Assembly: GCA_029339195.1 (NCBI GenBank)
Contig: JAPTJF010000116.1
Span: 1-64,000 of the forward strand
Source: Micractinium sp. NFX-FRZ
Taxonomy: Eukaryota; Chlorophyta; Trebouxiophyceae; Chlorellales; Chlorellaceae
Direction of reading: 5' to 3'
Length of the DNA stretch: 64,000 bases
Positions 44,541 through 55,811 of the stretch are shown piece by piece; position 1 is the first letter of the stretch; each line of letters starts with the position of its first letter. The notes beneath the pieces are model-generated. The model searched no databases, was not told the origin of the DNA, and saw only the letters and a program-made list of their open reading frames with translations. The translations under genes and the position numbers were made by a program.

Positions 44541-47044
44541 TCACAGCTGGTCGGAAAGAGGGTCCAGCCCTTGGCCCAGCTCCCACACGGCCAGCCCCAT
44601 CCCTCGCCGGGCCGCGAGCGCCATGCGCTCAGCCTGGAACCGCGGCGTGGGGTAGTACAGCACATGCTTTGTCCATTTCACCTTCTTCTTGTGCTTCTTG
44701 CTGCCGCTGCCGCCGTTTCCGCTGCTCCCGCTGCCACCCTGCTCAGCCTCCTTCCAAAGGTAGCGGTGCTCCCCAGCCTCCTCCAACCACTCTGCGTGCA
44801 GCGCATCCCCGCTGCCGATGCTGGTGCTGCTGCTGCCGCCGCCCGTTGCAAAGCAGATGCCTCCGCCCGCCGCTCTGTCCCGCTCCACTACCTCCTCGCT
44901 GCACTGCTGCTGCTGTGCCTGCTGCTGCGCGTTGCTGCCGCTGTCCTCGCCCTCGCCCCCGCTGCCGCCGTCGCTGGCAGCAGCTTGCTGCCGCTGCATC
45001 ACCTCTAAGAGGTGGCCGCCCAGCACGCTGTCAGCTCCCACCAGCTTCTTCCCACGGTACCGGTACTCTGTGCCGTACCACGGGACGCCGAGCAGTACCT
45101 TGTGGTGCGGCTTGCCTGGCAGCCTGCAGATGATGGTGATGCGGGCGGGAGGGCGCAGAGGGGTGATGTGATGACAGTTGGCATGGCTCGGCGGTACGAG
45201 GGGAGACGGACGCTGCTGGCTGCCACCCGGGAGAGGTGGCCGGCTGGTGGTGGCCCTCATGGCTGGCCATCATCAGAGCCACGATGCCCACCCACCGACC
45301 CCATGCTTGTCGAGAGGCCTCACCTGTCGGCCACCGCGGCAAAAGCGTCTGCATTCTGTGCCACCCACGGCAGCGGGGCGATGGGGCCTGGGGCGGTGCG
45401 CGAGTAATCGTACGTCATCACTGCAGCACATCGGTTCGCATGAGAGCACAGCGGTGCAGCTGTGATGATTGGGTGCACCAGGCAAGGTGCAGAAAGGCAT
45501 GTAAATGCGGCAAGCAGGGCAGGTTGGCATGCCGCACGTCCAGGCATCCCTGCTCCCTTCAACAGCCAGGCATGCACCCACATACGGGCCCAGGCCCGCC
45601 TCCCACCTGACAGGGCATCCGTGAAGCGCAGCAAGTCCTCGGCATCAGCCTCTGTGAGCTGGGGGGGCGAACCGGGTGCGGGGCGCAGCGGCGAGACGGC
45701 CAGCACCAGGCGCCTGCCTGCTGTCGCCAGCTCAGCGGCCAGCCGCCTCAGCATGCCCAGCGCTGCCTTGCGCATCTGTGGGTGCTGCGTCACTCCCATG
45801 GCCGCCCACGCGCTCCACCCCTCAAACACCTGCAGGCCGGGCAGCGGGGTGCATAACAAGTGAGCGTGTGCAGGTGGGCAAAAGCAGCACTGTGAGGAGC
45901 CACATATGGCTGCACAGGAAGGCAGGAGGCGGCCACGTGGTGTGTGCTTCCCTCTGCCCATCCCTCAAGGTGCAGCACTAGCAAGTGAGCGCTCTACAAA
46001 CAGGTTGAACAACGGTTGTACTCACCCAGCCATCAAAGCCGTGGGCCTGCGCCTCGCTGGCAAGCAGGGACGCCAGCTCAGCGCCCCTGGACAGCGCCGT
46101 CACCACCGCCTGCCCCTGGATCTCGAAGATCACGCGGGGCAGCACCAGCGAGGAGTGCTGCGGCAGGCGGGGCAGGGGTGCGCAGGTTGGAGCGCAGCAT
46201 GGACCGGGTGCAGGTGCAGGTGCACAGTACAGCAGGGGCAGAGAGCAGGGGGTAGGCCCGCCACTCAAAGCCCCACGGATGGGTGGCTGGTGGGTGAGCA
46301 TCCGCCACCTGCCATCCCCCACAAGTACCCACAGCACTCTACGCCGGGCCCTTCCCGCATACCTGCTCTGCGCCGCCACCGCTGCTGTTGCCATCGCCGC
46401 CCTGCGTGCACGGCGCCCTCACCGCCGCCATCCAGGCAGCGTCCACATCGTGCGCGCCCGTCAGCATTGGCTTCCCTGCAGCGTCGGACCGTAGCTGATA
46501 CCACACCGGTGCCACATAGTGAAGGCGGCAGCGGTGTGACTTGGCAACATCGTAACCCTTGGCATTCCAGGGTGTGACGTAGCCTAGAATGGGTGCTGGC
46601 CTGGACGCCGCCCCGTCAAGCACTTCTCCTGCGATGCCAGAGCTGTCCAATGCCGATGCAGCTGCATCGCCATGCAGCACCCCACTGGTCAAAGGCTACA
46701 CAGGGATAGGTGGGACAGCAAGGGGGCCTGGCTCAGCGGGGCAGCGACTGGGCATCGTGCCATGGGTAGCGGCAAGTTGCCGTCAGCTGGGACGCCATGG
46801 TGGCAGCAGCATATGCAGGCGCTGTTGCCCCTGCTGCTGGTTGTCGCCTCAACTTCTGATCGCTCCTAACAATTGAAAAAGGCAGCTCGAGCCGTAGGCC
46901 AGCCAGCACAGCGCAGGACCGGAGTGGCTGGCCGCTCACCTCTGCCGCGGCAGCGCTCTTGAGCGTCAAGTCACTGTGTAACGCGAAATTGATTGCAAGA
47001 AAACGCAAAATGGCAAGCAACCCCGCTCCGGAGAAGCGAACCAT
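44541..47044 (-). CDS. CHID1: CHID1-like GH18 family protein
   Basis: Homologue of chitinase domain-containing protein 1 (SI-CLP in animals), a secreted/lysosomal glycan-binding member of glycoside hydrolase family 18. Exons in transcript order: 47044-46940, 46695-46363, 46157-46026, 45829-45607, 45420-45324, 45123-44541; phases close, 490 aa. The N-terminus is hydrophobic (GAGLLAILRFLAINFAL), a signal sequence or anchor. Family motifs: ILGYVTPWNAKGYDVAK, GAHDVDAAWM, LPRVIFE, HGFDGWVFEGWS, VMTYDYSRTAPGPIAPLPWV, VLLGVPWYGTEYRYRGKK, and the end GLAVWELGQGLDPLSDQL. The GH18 DG...E region (DGWVFE) is split by an intron after DGW. An insertion of about 115 residues, Gln/Ser/Gly-rich, interrupts the C-terminal part between LVGADS and the final KWTKHVLYYPTPR. 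Catalysis is uncertain. Confidence 0.9.
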
Positions 47045-47520
47045 TGTTGCCTTGAGGGGTGGACGGTGCCAGTGCTACAGGCACTGGAGCCTTGGATCCA
47101 AGCGTAGAAATAGTGAATGCAGAAGCAGATTGGGTGCCCCAGGTTGATAAGGGGGTGGCAGCAACCAGGCCGCTGCGCTGCGCCCGCTTCCGGCTTCGCC
47201 GCTTCCGCCCGTTGCTGGCGCGGGGGTGGGCCAGTAGGCAACTTGAGTGCAGCTGCTCCTGGGAGCTGCTTCATCTTCCTCATGTCCTGGGCTGGTGGTG
47301 GATTTTCCGCCGTGGTACCAGAGTTATTGCAACAGCCCGCAATTCGGTGCAGACATGAAGCCGCGGCAGCCTGCGGCAGCTCTGAGAGTGCTGGGAGCGC
47401 TGGGGCGGTGGGCCAAAACCCTCGCCCAGTGGGCGCCTCGGGTGTTCGGAGCGTCATTGCGCCTGACTCGGCAACAGGCATTGATCACCCGCACAGGCTT
47501 CTGCCAGCTGCTCGAGAGAC
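47045..47520. promoter_or_regulatory. Divergent region; upstream part of the LRR duplication
   Basis: Separates CHID1 (-) from LRR gene A (+). From about 47167 it is homologous to 51418-51749 upstream of LRR gene B (e.g. CTGGGAGCGCTGGGGCGGTG in both), so the duplicated unit includes the promoter or 5' UTR. Confidence 0.6.
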
Positions 47521-50500
47521 ATGGAGATCGCTTCCGACACGAACCCGTGGCAGGCGCCTCCCGCGTTTCTGTCGCGGCAGCTGGTCTCCCTGTTCATCGA
47601 GCAAGACCTGCGCTGGGCGTCGGACATCGCCTGCATCCGCCTGGTCAGCCTCGACTGGCGCAGGGGTGTGGACGGGGCGCTGCCGGTGCTGGCGCCCAGG
47701 CCCCGCCGGTTAGGCTATTCCGCTATTACGGCGGTGGCGTCCCGCTTCCCTGGCCTTCGCTACCTGCGCCTGCAGAGCGCCAGTGAGTCGTGAGCTAGAG
47801 CCAAGCCTGCAGGGTGGTGCTCAACCACCGCTGCTGCGGCCGATGTCGCTTTCGAGCGCCGCCAGTGTTGCATGGCCGCTGGCTGCTGCTGCTGCTGCCG
47901 CCCGGTGCCCAGGCTGCCACCTCACGTGTCATGCCAGCCTACGTCATACTGTCTGGCCATTCGGTTCCCGGTGCAGGCCCATCTTATGGCCGAGATGAGG
48001 TGCTCGGCGTGGCGCGGTCAGCGATCGGCAGCAGCTGTACCGCCCTGCGCTGCCTGCACATCCACAATTGGGGCTCGCTGGCAGCGGGGGTAATGCGCCA
48101 CCTGGCAAAGCCCCACCTGCCACTCCTCAATGCCAGCTCAAGCGGCGTGGCCGCGGGCGCGCTGCCGCAGCTGCCGCAGCTGCGCTGCCTGCTGGTGGAA
48201 TGCCTTGGTGTCAACACTGACTGTGCGCCGCCCTGCATGCTGTGCACGTGTTTGCACATGGGCTGGGCCTCTGGGTTGGGTGGCTGGGGTTGCGTGTTTA
48301 GCTGGGACATGGGACTTGGCGACCATGCAGAAAGTGGGTGAGCGGGTGGGCTGGCAGCGAGCAATGGCGGTCAGCCGATGGCAGGCTGCAGTGCACATGT
48401 GCACGCCCCATATGCTCAGTCGCAGTCCCACCACCCTGCTGCCTCGTGTGCAGACCTGGCTGCGCTGGACTGCCTCACCTCCCTGCGCCTCGACCTGGAC
48501 ACTCCAAGCGAAGCAACGTCGCTGCTATCCGCCCTGGGGCGGCTCACTCGCCTGCGGCGCCTGGGGCTGGAGGGGCACGACATCTGCTGTGCCAGCCCAG
48601 AGCTGACCCGCCTGGCAGCCCTGCCGCTCACCTGCCTTGAGCTCAGCGACACATTCACTCGAAAGCTGGATGTCAGCCCCGCCCTGCTGTCCCTGCTGCA
48701 CAGCCTGGGCGCCAGCGGCAGGGACGGCAGCAGCGGCTGCGGCCTCAAGCGGCTGCGCCTGCGCTGCCAGCTCAATGGCAGCTCCGCCGAGCCGCTGCCC
48801 CTCTCTGCTCTGGCCGGCCTGGAGGCGCTGCATATTGACTACCCCGGCCTGCAGGTGAGCGGGGCGGTGGCGTGTGGGTGGCCGGAGCGGGCCTGCCTGG
48901 TGCTGCCTGGCGGTACATCTGGCTGAGTGCAGCGCACACTGTGTTGCACTTCCCCACGTTTGTTGTACTGAGTGCGGGCACATTGCATTGAAAATACCAA
49001 TAAATGCCTGTTCTGGGTACCAAGGGCAGCTACCGCGCTGAGCATGCTGTGCAGGCAAGGTCCTTGTCCATGTGGCGCCCGCAACCTCCCCCCCCCCCCC
49101 CCTGCTGCCCTGCCCTGCCCTGCCCTGCCCTGCCCTGCCAGGTGTCGCCTCCCTCCCAGGTCAGCTGCCTCACCCGCCTGACGGAGCTCGGGCTGGAGCT
49201 GGGTGCCTTCCGAGAGGCAAGTGTGTGCGTGTGCATGTGTGGGTGGGTGGGAGTGCGCGAAAGTGCGCTCCCCCTGCACAGTGCGTTCGAAGGGCCGCCC
49301 CCCTGAGCGCGGGGCGCCCGCTTCCCCCCCGTGCTGTGCACGCTTGTGTGCGTGCACCCACCTGTGTGCCCTTGGTGCCGCGCCATCGCTGTTACTACTG
49401 CGTGTTGCTAGGCTAGAGCTGAGGCACTGATGGCGAATGGTTGCCTGCCTGCCGGGCGTGCACTGCACTGCGCTGCTTGCAGCGGCATGCCGCGGGATGC
49501 CATCGCTCCTGCACCTCTCTGGCTGCTGCAGAGAGTACCGCCTGTAAGGGTGTTTGCCTACTGCTTTCCAAACTTCGCACTCCCCACCGCAGCATGAGGG
49601 GGAAGGAAGGACGGCGAGCGCGCTGGTGGCAGCAGTGGGGCGGCGCCTGCCAGCCCTTTGCCAGCTCAGCCTGCGGCAGGCACGACGTGTGTCGGAGGCT
49701 GCCCTGGAAGAGCTGTCAGGCGAGTGGGCACCTGCCTGCTGTGGTCATGCACTGCAGCTGATGCGCCCGCTTTGGTAGGGAGTGCGCATGTGTCAGCCTT
49801 GAATGCTGCCGTGTCTCTATCATAAACTGCATTCCAGTGCAGTCCAGTGGGTCATGAAGGCCAGCTGTATGCCACTGACCTCCCTGCTGCATGCGTTGTG
49901 CCCCGCAGGCCTCACGCAGCTCACCGCCCTCACCATGCTGTATGCACACGACTTTGGCGGGGCCGAGCTGGCGGCGCTCTTCCCCCTGACAACGCTTCAG
50001 CGCCTCAGCCTCTCCCACACTCCTTCAAGCCGCTCCGTCTGGTATGCCGTCAGGGAACGGGCAGGCTTGGCAGAGGACCTGGAGAGCGATGAAGAGGCGA
50101 CCGAGGGCGTGCTGCTGCCTCAGCTCACCTACCTTTCGCTGCAAAACTGTGGCCTGCTCAGGTGCCTGCCTGCCTGTCTGCCTGCCCGCCAGCTTGTTAT
50201 CCTGCTTGTTTGATATCTTGCTCACAATCTTGCTTGCACGTCTGCCTGCCCATGCACCTTGTACGTTTGCCTCACAGCCACCGCCCCTGATGCTGCATGC
50301 CTGGCCTGCTGCACTGGCAGACACCCTACCCTGCCTTGCTCGCTCCATTTATGCTGCAGCGCCGCCTCCCTCGCCCGCCTGGCCACCACCCTGCCAGCGC
50401 TGCAGCACTTTGTGCATCGCGGCGCACCATCGCTGCAGCAGCCCCAGCTAGAGTGCATACTGCAGGGCTGCAGCCGGCTGCAGCTGCTGCGGACCACTTG

Positions 50501-50998
50501 GTGCCCGGCAACAGCGCCGCCGGTTGCGGGGCAGCAGGCTCGTGGGCAGGTGGATGGCGGGGTAGGGCAGGCCAGGCGTCAGATGCAGCTGGAGCAGCAG
50601 CGGCAGCGGCACGAGTTGGATGTCGCGTTCTGCTCAAAGTGGCGTTTGAAGCTGGACCACAGGTGTGTAGGGCAGCGCAGGGGCAGTTGGGAGCTTGTCA
50701 CCGCGCTGGGCAGGGGTGGGGAGGGCGTTGTGCGCTTGCTTTCAGGGGTGGCGAAGGCGTGTGCCCGGGAGGTGTGCCGCGCTAGCGGCACAACGGCATG
50801 CTTAGGCATGCTGGGTTAGCCGGCTCCGTGACCCGGAGCTTGCTGGCGGTGGCATGTACAAGACCCACCCCTCCTGGCCCCCGCTCCTGCCCACCCTGCA
50901 GCTTGCCCGCCCGGCAAGACGACCCAGGCCATGCCGGCTTTTTCGAGTTTGATGCAGCGGAGGCGCTGCAGGAGGCTGGTGATGCCGAGGGCTTCTAG
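47521..50998 (+). CDS. Leucine-rich-repeat protein A (F-box-like start)
   Basis: Exons 47521-47782, 47977-48222, 48454-48854, 49142-49216, 49593-49719, 49909-50161, 50360-50662, 50902-50998; phases close, 587 aa. Residues 10-50 (FLSRQLVSLFIEQ, DIACIRLVSLDWRRGVD) resemble a degenerate F-box. LRR units follow throughout: FPGLRYLRLQS, LTRLRRLGLEGHDI, LTRLTELGLELGAF, LPALCQLSLRQARRV, LTALTMLYAHDFGG, LQRLSLSHTP, LPQLTYLSLQNCGLL. This is the layout of F-box/LRR substrate adaptors, but the F-box call is weak. Introns 4 (GAG|GCAAGT) and 5 (TCAG|GCGAGT) use GC donors. A TGTAA lies at 51140. It is a tandem duplicate of gene B; exon 2 is the most divergent part. Confidence 0.75.
49110..49140. repeat. 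(CTGCC)n run at LRR A exon 4 acceptor
   Basis: A pentanucleotide run ending in the exon 4 acceptor of LRR gene A; a C-homopolymer of about 14-16 bases precedes it. Confidence 0.8.
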
Positions 50999-51749
50999 CT
51001 TGGTGGTTTCTTGAGCACTGAGCCGTTAATGGCTCTCCTGCCGCGCTGCACCCAACCCCTGCCCTCATCCTTTTGTAAGCTCCTTTGCTGTCACGTGCTT
51101 GTACAAGTATGCCACTTTGCTTGATGTGTTGCATGCCACTGTAATCAGGTCTGAGAGGGTGTGGCGTGGCAGCAGGTTAATCGCAGGGAAGGCGAGGTCG
51201 GTGGTGCAGGTGCAGGAGAAAAGGACTGAAATTTACAGTGACCTGCCCCGCGCTGCACTGCTCTGCATTGCATGCTGGCTGTGTAACGAGACTGTACCAA
51301 AGTAGTGAGCCAGCTTGCCTGGGTGGATGGGGCTCTCCACTCTTAAACACGCTCCGCCTAGAACCAGGCGCAGATTTGGTGGATGGCAGACGCACAGTCG
51401 ACGGCAGGGCCAACAGGGGTGGCAGCGAACGGGCCGACGCGCTGTGCCCGCTTCTGCCTTTGCCGCTTCCGCCCGGCTGCAGGCCCCGGGTGCACCTAGC
51501 AGGCTCATGGGAGCTGCTTCTTCACTAACTGTCGTGCCTGGTTGGGAAATCTCAAAGCTTGCAGAGAGTGTGGGTCGTTGCAACAGCACTTGACGTACGC
51601 CGCGGCAGCCGGCGACGCCGGCTAGGCATGCTGGGAGCGCTGGGGCGGTGGGCCAAAAGCCTCGCCCAGCGGGCGCCTCGGGTGCTCTAAGCATCATCGC
51701 GCCTCGGCAGGCAGTGATCACCCGGACAGGCATCTGGAACTGCACGAGG
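50999..51749. other. Spacer between the tandem LRR genes
   Basis: Contains the 3' UTR of gene A (TGTAA at 51140-51144) and, from about 51418, sequence homologous to the upstream region of gene A. The duplication junction therefore lies between about 51150 and 51420. Confidence 0.55.
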
Positions 51750-54700
51750 ATGGAAATCACTTCCGACACAAACCCGTGGCAGGCGCCTCCCGCGTTTCTG
51801 TCGCAGCAGCTGGTGACCCTGCTCATCGAGCAAGACCTGCGCTGGGCGTCGGACATCGCCTGCATCCGCCTGGTCAGCCGCGACTGGCGCAGGGGTGTGG
51901 ACGGGGCGCTGCCGGTGCTGGCGCCCAGGCCCTTCCGTGTGGACGACACCACGGTGGCGGCGCTGGCGCCCCGCTTCCCTGGCCTCCGCTACCTCCGCCT
52001 GCAGACCCCCGGTGAGCTCACGGGCTGAAACATACAGGGTGCTTCCCTACCACTGCTGCTGCATGCGATGTCGCTTTCGAGCGCCGCCAGCGTTGCATGC
52101 CGGCTGGCCGCTGGCCGCTGCTGCTGCCGGTTCCCAGGCTGCCACCAGACGTCCCACGCAAGCCTCCCCGCTGGTGCCCCGCCAATGTGTCCTCTGTTGC
52201 AGTCCCCGGTCCTGACGGGGGAGGGGGCCGAGCCACGGTGTTTATGGCAATCAGCAACAGCTGTACCGCCCTGCGCTGCCTGCACCTCCACAACTGGCAC
52301 ACGCGTCCCGCCGATCTGCTGCATCTGTCGACGCTGCGCCACCTGGCAGTGCTCCAGCTGTCCACCCTCCGTGCCAGTTTGGACGACGTGGCTGTGGGCG
52401 CGCTGCAGCAGCTGGCGCGGCTGCGCTGCCTGCAGGTGGCCTGCAGTGGGGTCAACTCTGATGGTGCGTCCGCCACGCCGTGCATTTGCTCATACCTGGA
52501 CAGAGCCTCCATGCTGTGGGGCGGGGGGTGTATGTGGGGTGAGAGGAGAGACTTGGTGGGCAAGCAGCAGGGTATGGGCGGGCAGTAAGCAGGGGTCGTC
52601 ATTGGCAGGCGCAGGCACGTGAGCACGTGGGACAAAGCACTGCGCACGCCCCGTACGCTCATTAGTCTCACCACACACCCTGCTGCCCGCTGTCCCATGT
52701 ACAGCGCTTGCCACACTGGAGCGCCTCACCTCCCTGCGCCTCAAACTGGAACCTCCAACGGAAACAACGTCGCTGCTGTCTGCCCTGGGCCGGCTCACTC
52801 GCCTGCGGCGCCTGGGGCTGGAGGGGCACGACATCTGCTGTGCCAGCCCAGAGCTGACCCGCCTGGCAGCCCTGCCGCTGACCTGCCTTGAGCTCAGCGA
52901 CACGCTCATTGCAGAGCAGGACGTCAGCCCCGCCCTGCTGACCCTGCTGCACAGCCTGGGCGCCAGCGGCAGCGGCAGCTCTGCTGGCAGCGGCAGCACC
53001 GGCGGCAGCAAAGTCGGCGGCGGCCTCAGGCGCTTGCGCCTGCGCTGCCAGCTCAACGGCCACACCGCTGAGCCGGTTCTCCCCTCTGCTCTGGCCGGCC
53101 TGGAGGCATTGGACATCGACTATCCTGGCCTGGAGGTCAGCGGGTGGGCCGAGGGGGCCTGCCTGGTGCCGCTCTGGTGGCACACTTGGCTGAGAACACC
53201 TGCAGTTGGGACCGTACAGTGTGTCACACACAGGCAGATGTACTGCAAGCTGGCAAGCTGCAGGTGACAATTGGTCAGCTTTTTATCTTTCTACCACGCA
53301 GCGAGTGCAGTGCAGTGTGCAACAAGTGCCTGAGCCGGGGCAGGCACCGGGCTGAGCGTGCCCCGCAGGCAAGGCCATGCACAGTGCACCGTCAACTCCC
53401 CTTCTGCCCTGCCCTGCACCGCCTTGCCCTGCCCTGCCTCCCAGGTTACACCGACCTCCCAGGTCAGCTGCCTCACCCGCCTGACAGAGCTCAGGCTGGA
53501 GCTGGGCGCCTTCCGGCAGGTGTGTGTGTGTGTGTGCACCCACTTGCTGCCATGTGTGCACTGCCGACGTTTTCACTCTTGCTTGTTGCAAGGCACCTTC
53601 GGCAAGCAAGTTGCCTGCCTGCCGGGCATGCACTGCACTGCACCGCTTGCCGTTTGCCGCATGCCGCGGGAGGCTACTGCGCCCTCCACGCTGCCGCAGA
53701 GCGTGCTGCCTGTAAGGCCGGTTCCATTCTAGCACTCCCCAACTGCAGCATGAGGAAGTGGGGCGGACAGTGAGCGCGCTGGTGGCAGCGGTGGGGCGGC
53801 GCCTGCCAGCCCTGCGCCAGCTCAGCCTGCGCCAGGCACACCATGTGTCGGAAGCTGCCCTAGAAGAGCTGTCAGGCGAGTCGGCACCTGCCTGCCTGCT
53901 GTGGTCTTGCGTAGCAGCTGGCGCGCATTTTGGTTGGGAGTGTGCATGTGTCAGCCTTGATTGCTGCCCGCTGCCGTGGACCTATCATAAGCTGCAGTTC
54001 TGTGCAGTCCGGTGGGTCATGAAGGCCAGCTGTATGCCCCTGACCTCCCTGCTGCGTGCATTATGCCCCGCAGGCCTCACGCAACTCACCGCCCTCACCG
54101 TGCTGTATGCACACGACTTTGGCGGGCGCGCGCTGGCGGCCCTCCGCCCCCTGACCTCGCTGCAGCGCCTCAGCCTCTCCCACACCTCTCTGAACCACGC
54201 CGCCTTGGAGGCCGTCATGGGGTGGGGAGACGGGTCAGAGGAGCCGGCGAGCGACGAAGAGGCGACCGAGGGCGTGCTGCTGCCTCAGCTCACATACCTC
54301 TCCCTGCAAGACTGTGGCCTGCTCAGGTGCCTGCCTGCCTGTCTGCCTGCCCGCCCGCCAGCCTGCCTGCCAGCCGCCTGCTTGTTCAGCAACTTCAGCA
54401 CGTCTGCCTGCTCATGCACCTGCCACGAACACTTCACTTTCGCAGCCACCCCCGTGTAGCTGCATGCCTGGCTGCGCTATTTCTCCCCTGGCTGTCACCC
54501 GCTGCATGGGCAGCCACCCCACCCTTCCTTGCCCCCCCCCGGTCGCACTGCAGCGCCGCCTCCCTCGCCCGCCTGGCCACCACGCTGCCAGCGCTGCAGC
54601 ACTTTGTGCATCGCGGTTCGCCGCCGCTGCAGCAGCCCCAGCTAGAGTGCATACTGCAGGGCTGCGGCCGGCTGCAACTGCTGCAGACCACCTGGCGCCC

Positions 54701-55130
54701 AGCAACCGCGCCGCCTGTTGCGGGGCAGCATGCTCATCAGGTGGATGGCGGGCCAGAGCAGGGCCCGCGTGACTTAGAGCAGGCCAGGCGTCAGAGGCAG
54801 CTGGAGCGGCAAGCGCGCCGGCACGAGTCAGATGTCGCATTCTGCTCACAGTGGCGCTTGAAGCTGGACCACAGGTGTTCACTGAGGGCTAGGGAGGACG
54901 TTGTGCACTTGCTCCCAGGGATGGCGAGGGCGCGTGTCAGCTGAGGGGAGGCGTGCCGTGCTAGCCGCACAGCGGCGTGCCGGGGTTGAGCGGCTGCATG
55001 ACCCACCCCTCCTAGCCCCCGCGCCTGCCCACCCTGCAGCCTGCCCACCCTGCAAGGTGACCCATCCCATGCCGGATTTTACGAATTTGACGCAGCAGCG
55101 GCGCTTCTAGCCTTGGTGACAGAGCACTGA
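51750..55130 (+). CDS. Leucine-rich-repeat protein B (tandem duplicate)
   Basis: Exons 51750-52011, 52203-52463, 52705-53135, 53445-53519, 53749-53875, 54074-54326, 54554-54874, 55040-55130; phases close, 606 aa. It is collinear with gene A, exon for exon, with the same phases. Differences: a Gly/Ser-rich insertion in exon 3 (GSGSSAGSGSTGGS), a longer exon 7, an exon 3 donor that reads GAG|GTCAGC in place of CAG|GTGAGC, and a normal GT donor at intron 4 where A uses GC. The intron 5 GC donor (TCAG|GCGAGT) is shared, so it predates the duplication. In B the frame is open upstream to an ATG at 51648, but homology to A supports 51750. Both reading frames are intact, so both copies are probably functional. 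TGTAA at 55272. Confidence 0.75.
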
Positions 55131-55811
55131 GCTGGCACGGGCGCTTGCTGCGCTGCACCCCACCCTGCCCTCATCCTACTGTAGGCTCTCCAGCTGTCAT
55201 GACACAGCTGCAGGGCTGCACTCCTTAGGCACAGCATTAGGGAACAGTTCGCCTGATGTATTGCATGCGACTGTAAAAGGAGTATGAGAGGGGTTGGAGA
55301 GGCACTGGATACCATGCAAGGAGGGCGAAGTCTGTTTTGCAGGTGCAGGAGAAGGCTGGATGGTTTCAGCGACCTGGCCCCACGCTGCACTGGTCTGCGC
55401 TGACACCTGCACTGTCTTGTGCATGGCATCTGGAAGCTGCCTGAACTTGGCCCCGACACTGTTGCGCGACGTGATTGGGGCTGGTCAAGTGGACTGCAGG
55501 TGGGTGCTGAGTGGGCATCGCCACCAAGCCACCACGGGTGGCTAGCACATGAGCATCCACGACGATCTGCAGGATCAACTACTGTTAGCATCAACCTACA
55601 AGCAGGGGAAGATGGAGCGGAATGGCGAGGCGTTCTCTATGAGGGGAGGTAAGCAGATGAGCACTACCGCTCCGCGGCGGCGCTGTGATGTGGCGGTTGA
55701 CCAGAGCAGGTTGAGCCGATGCTCCCCCCGCGATGTCGCGGGTGCACTGCCTTCATCATATTACATACAGCAGCACATCAACGTCACGAGGCAGGCTCCG
55801 AGAGCCTCAAA
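55131..55811. other. Intergenic region
   Basis: Holds the LRR B 3' UTR and the promoter of the EF-hand gene. A short open frame at 55549 (MSIHDDLQDQ...) followed by GGAG|GTAAGC could be a non-coding or unrecognised first exon, but I cannot join it to anything with confidence. Confidence 0.4.

Larger units (their letters stand above)
47167..55290 (+). repeat. ~4.2-kb tandem gene duplication
   Basis: Unit 1 runs from about 47167 to 51150 and unit 2 from about 51418 to 55290. The start codons are 4229 bp apart and the TGTAA signals 4132 bp apart. Exons, introns and both flanks are recognisably homologous, so this was a DNA-level duplication. Confidence 0.85.

Noticed and set aside
55549..55650. 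Short frame MSIHDDLQDQ... with a GTAAGC donor
   Set aside because: It could be an upstream exon of the EF-hand gene, but no join gives a recognisable product and nothing supports translation.
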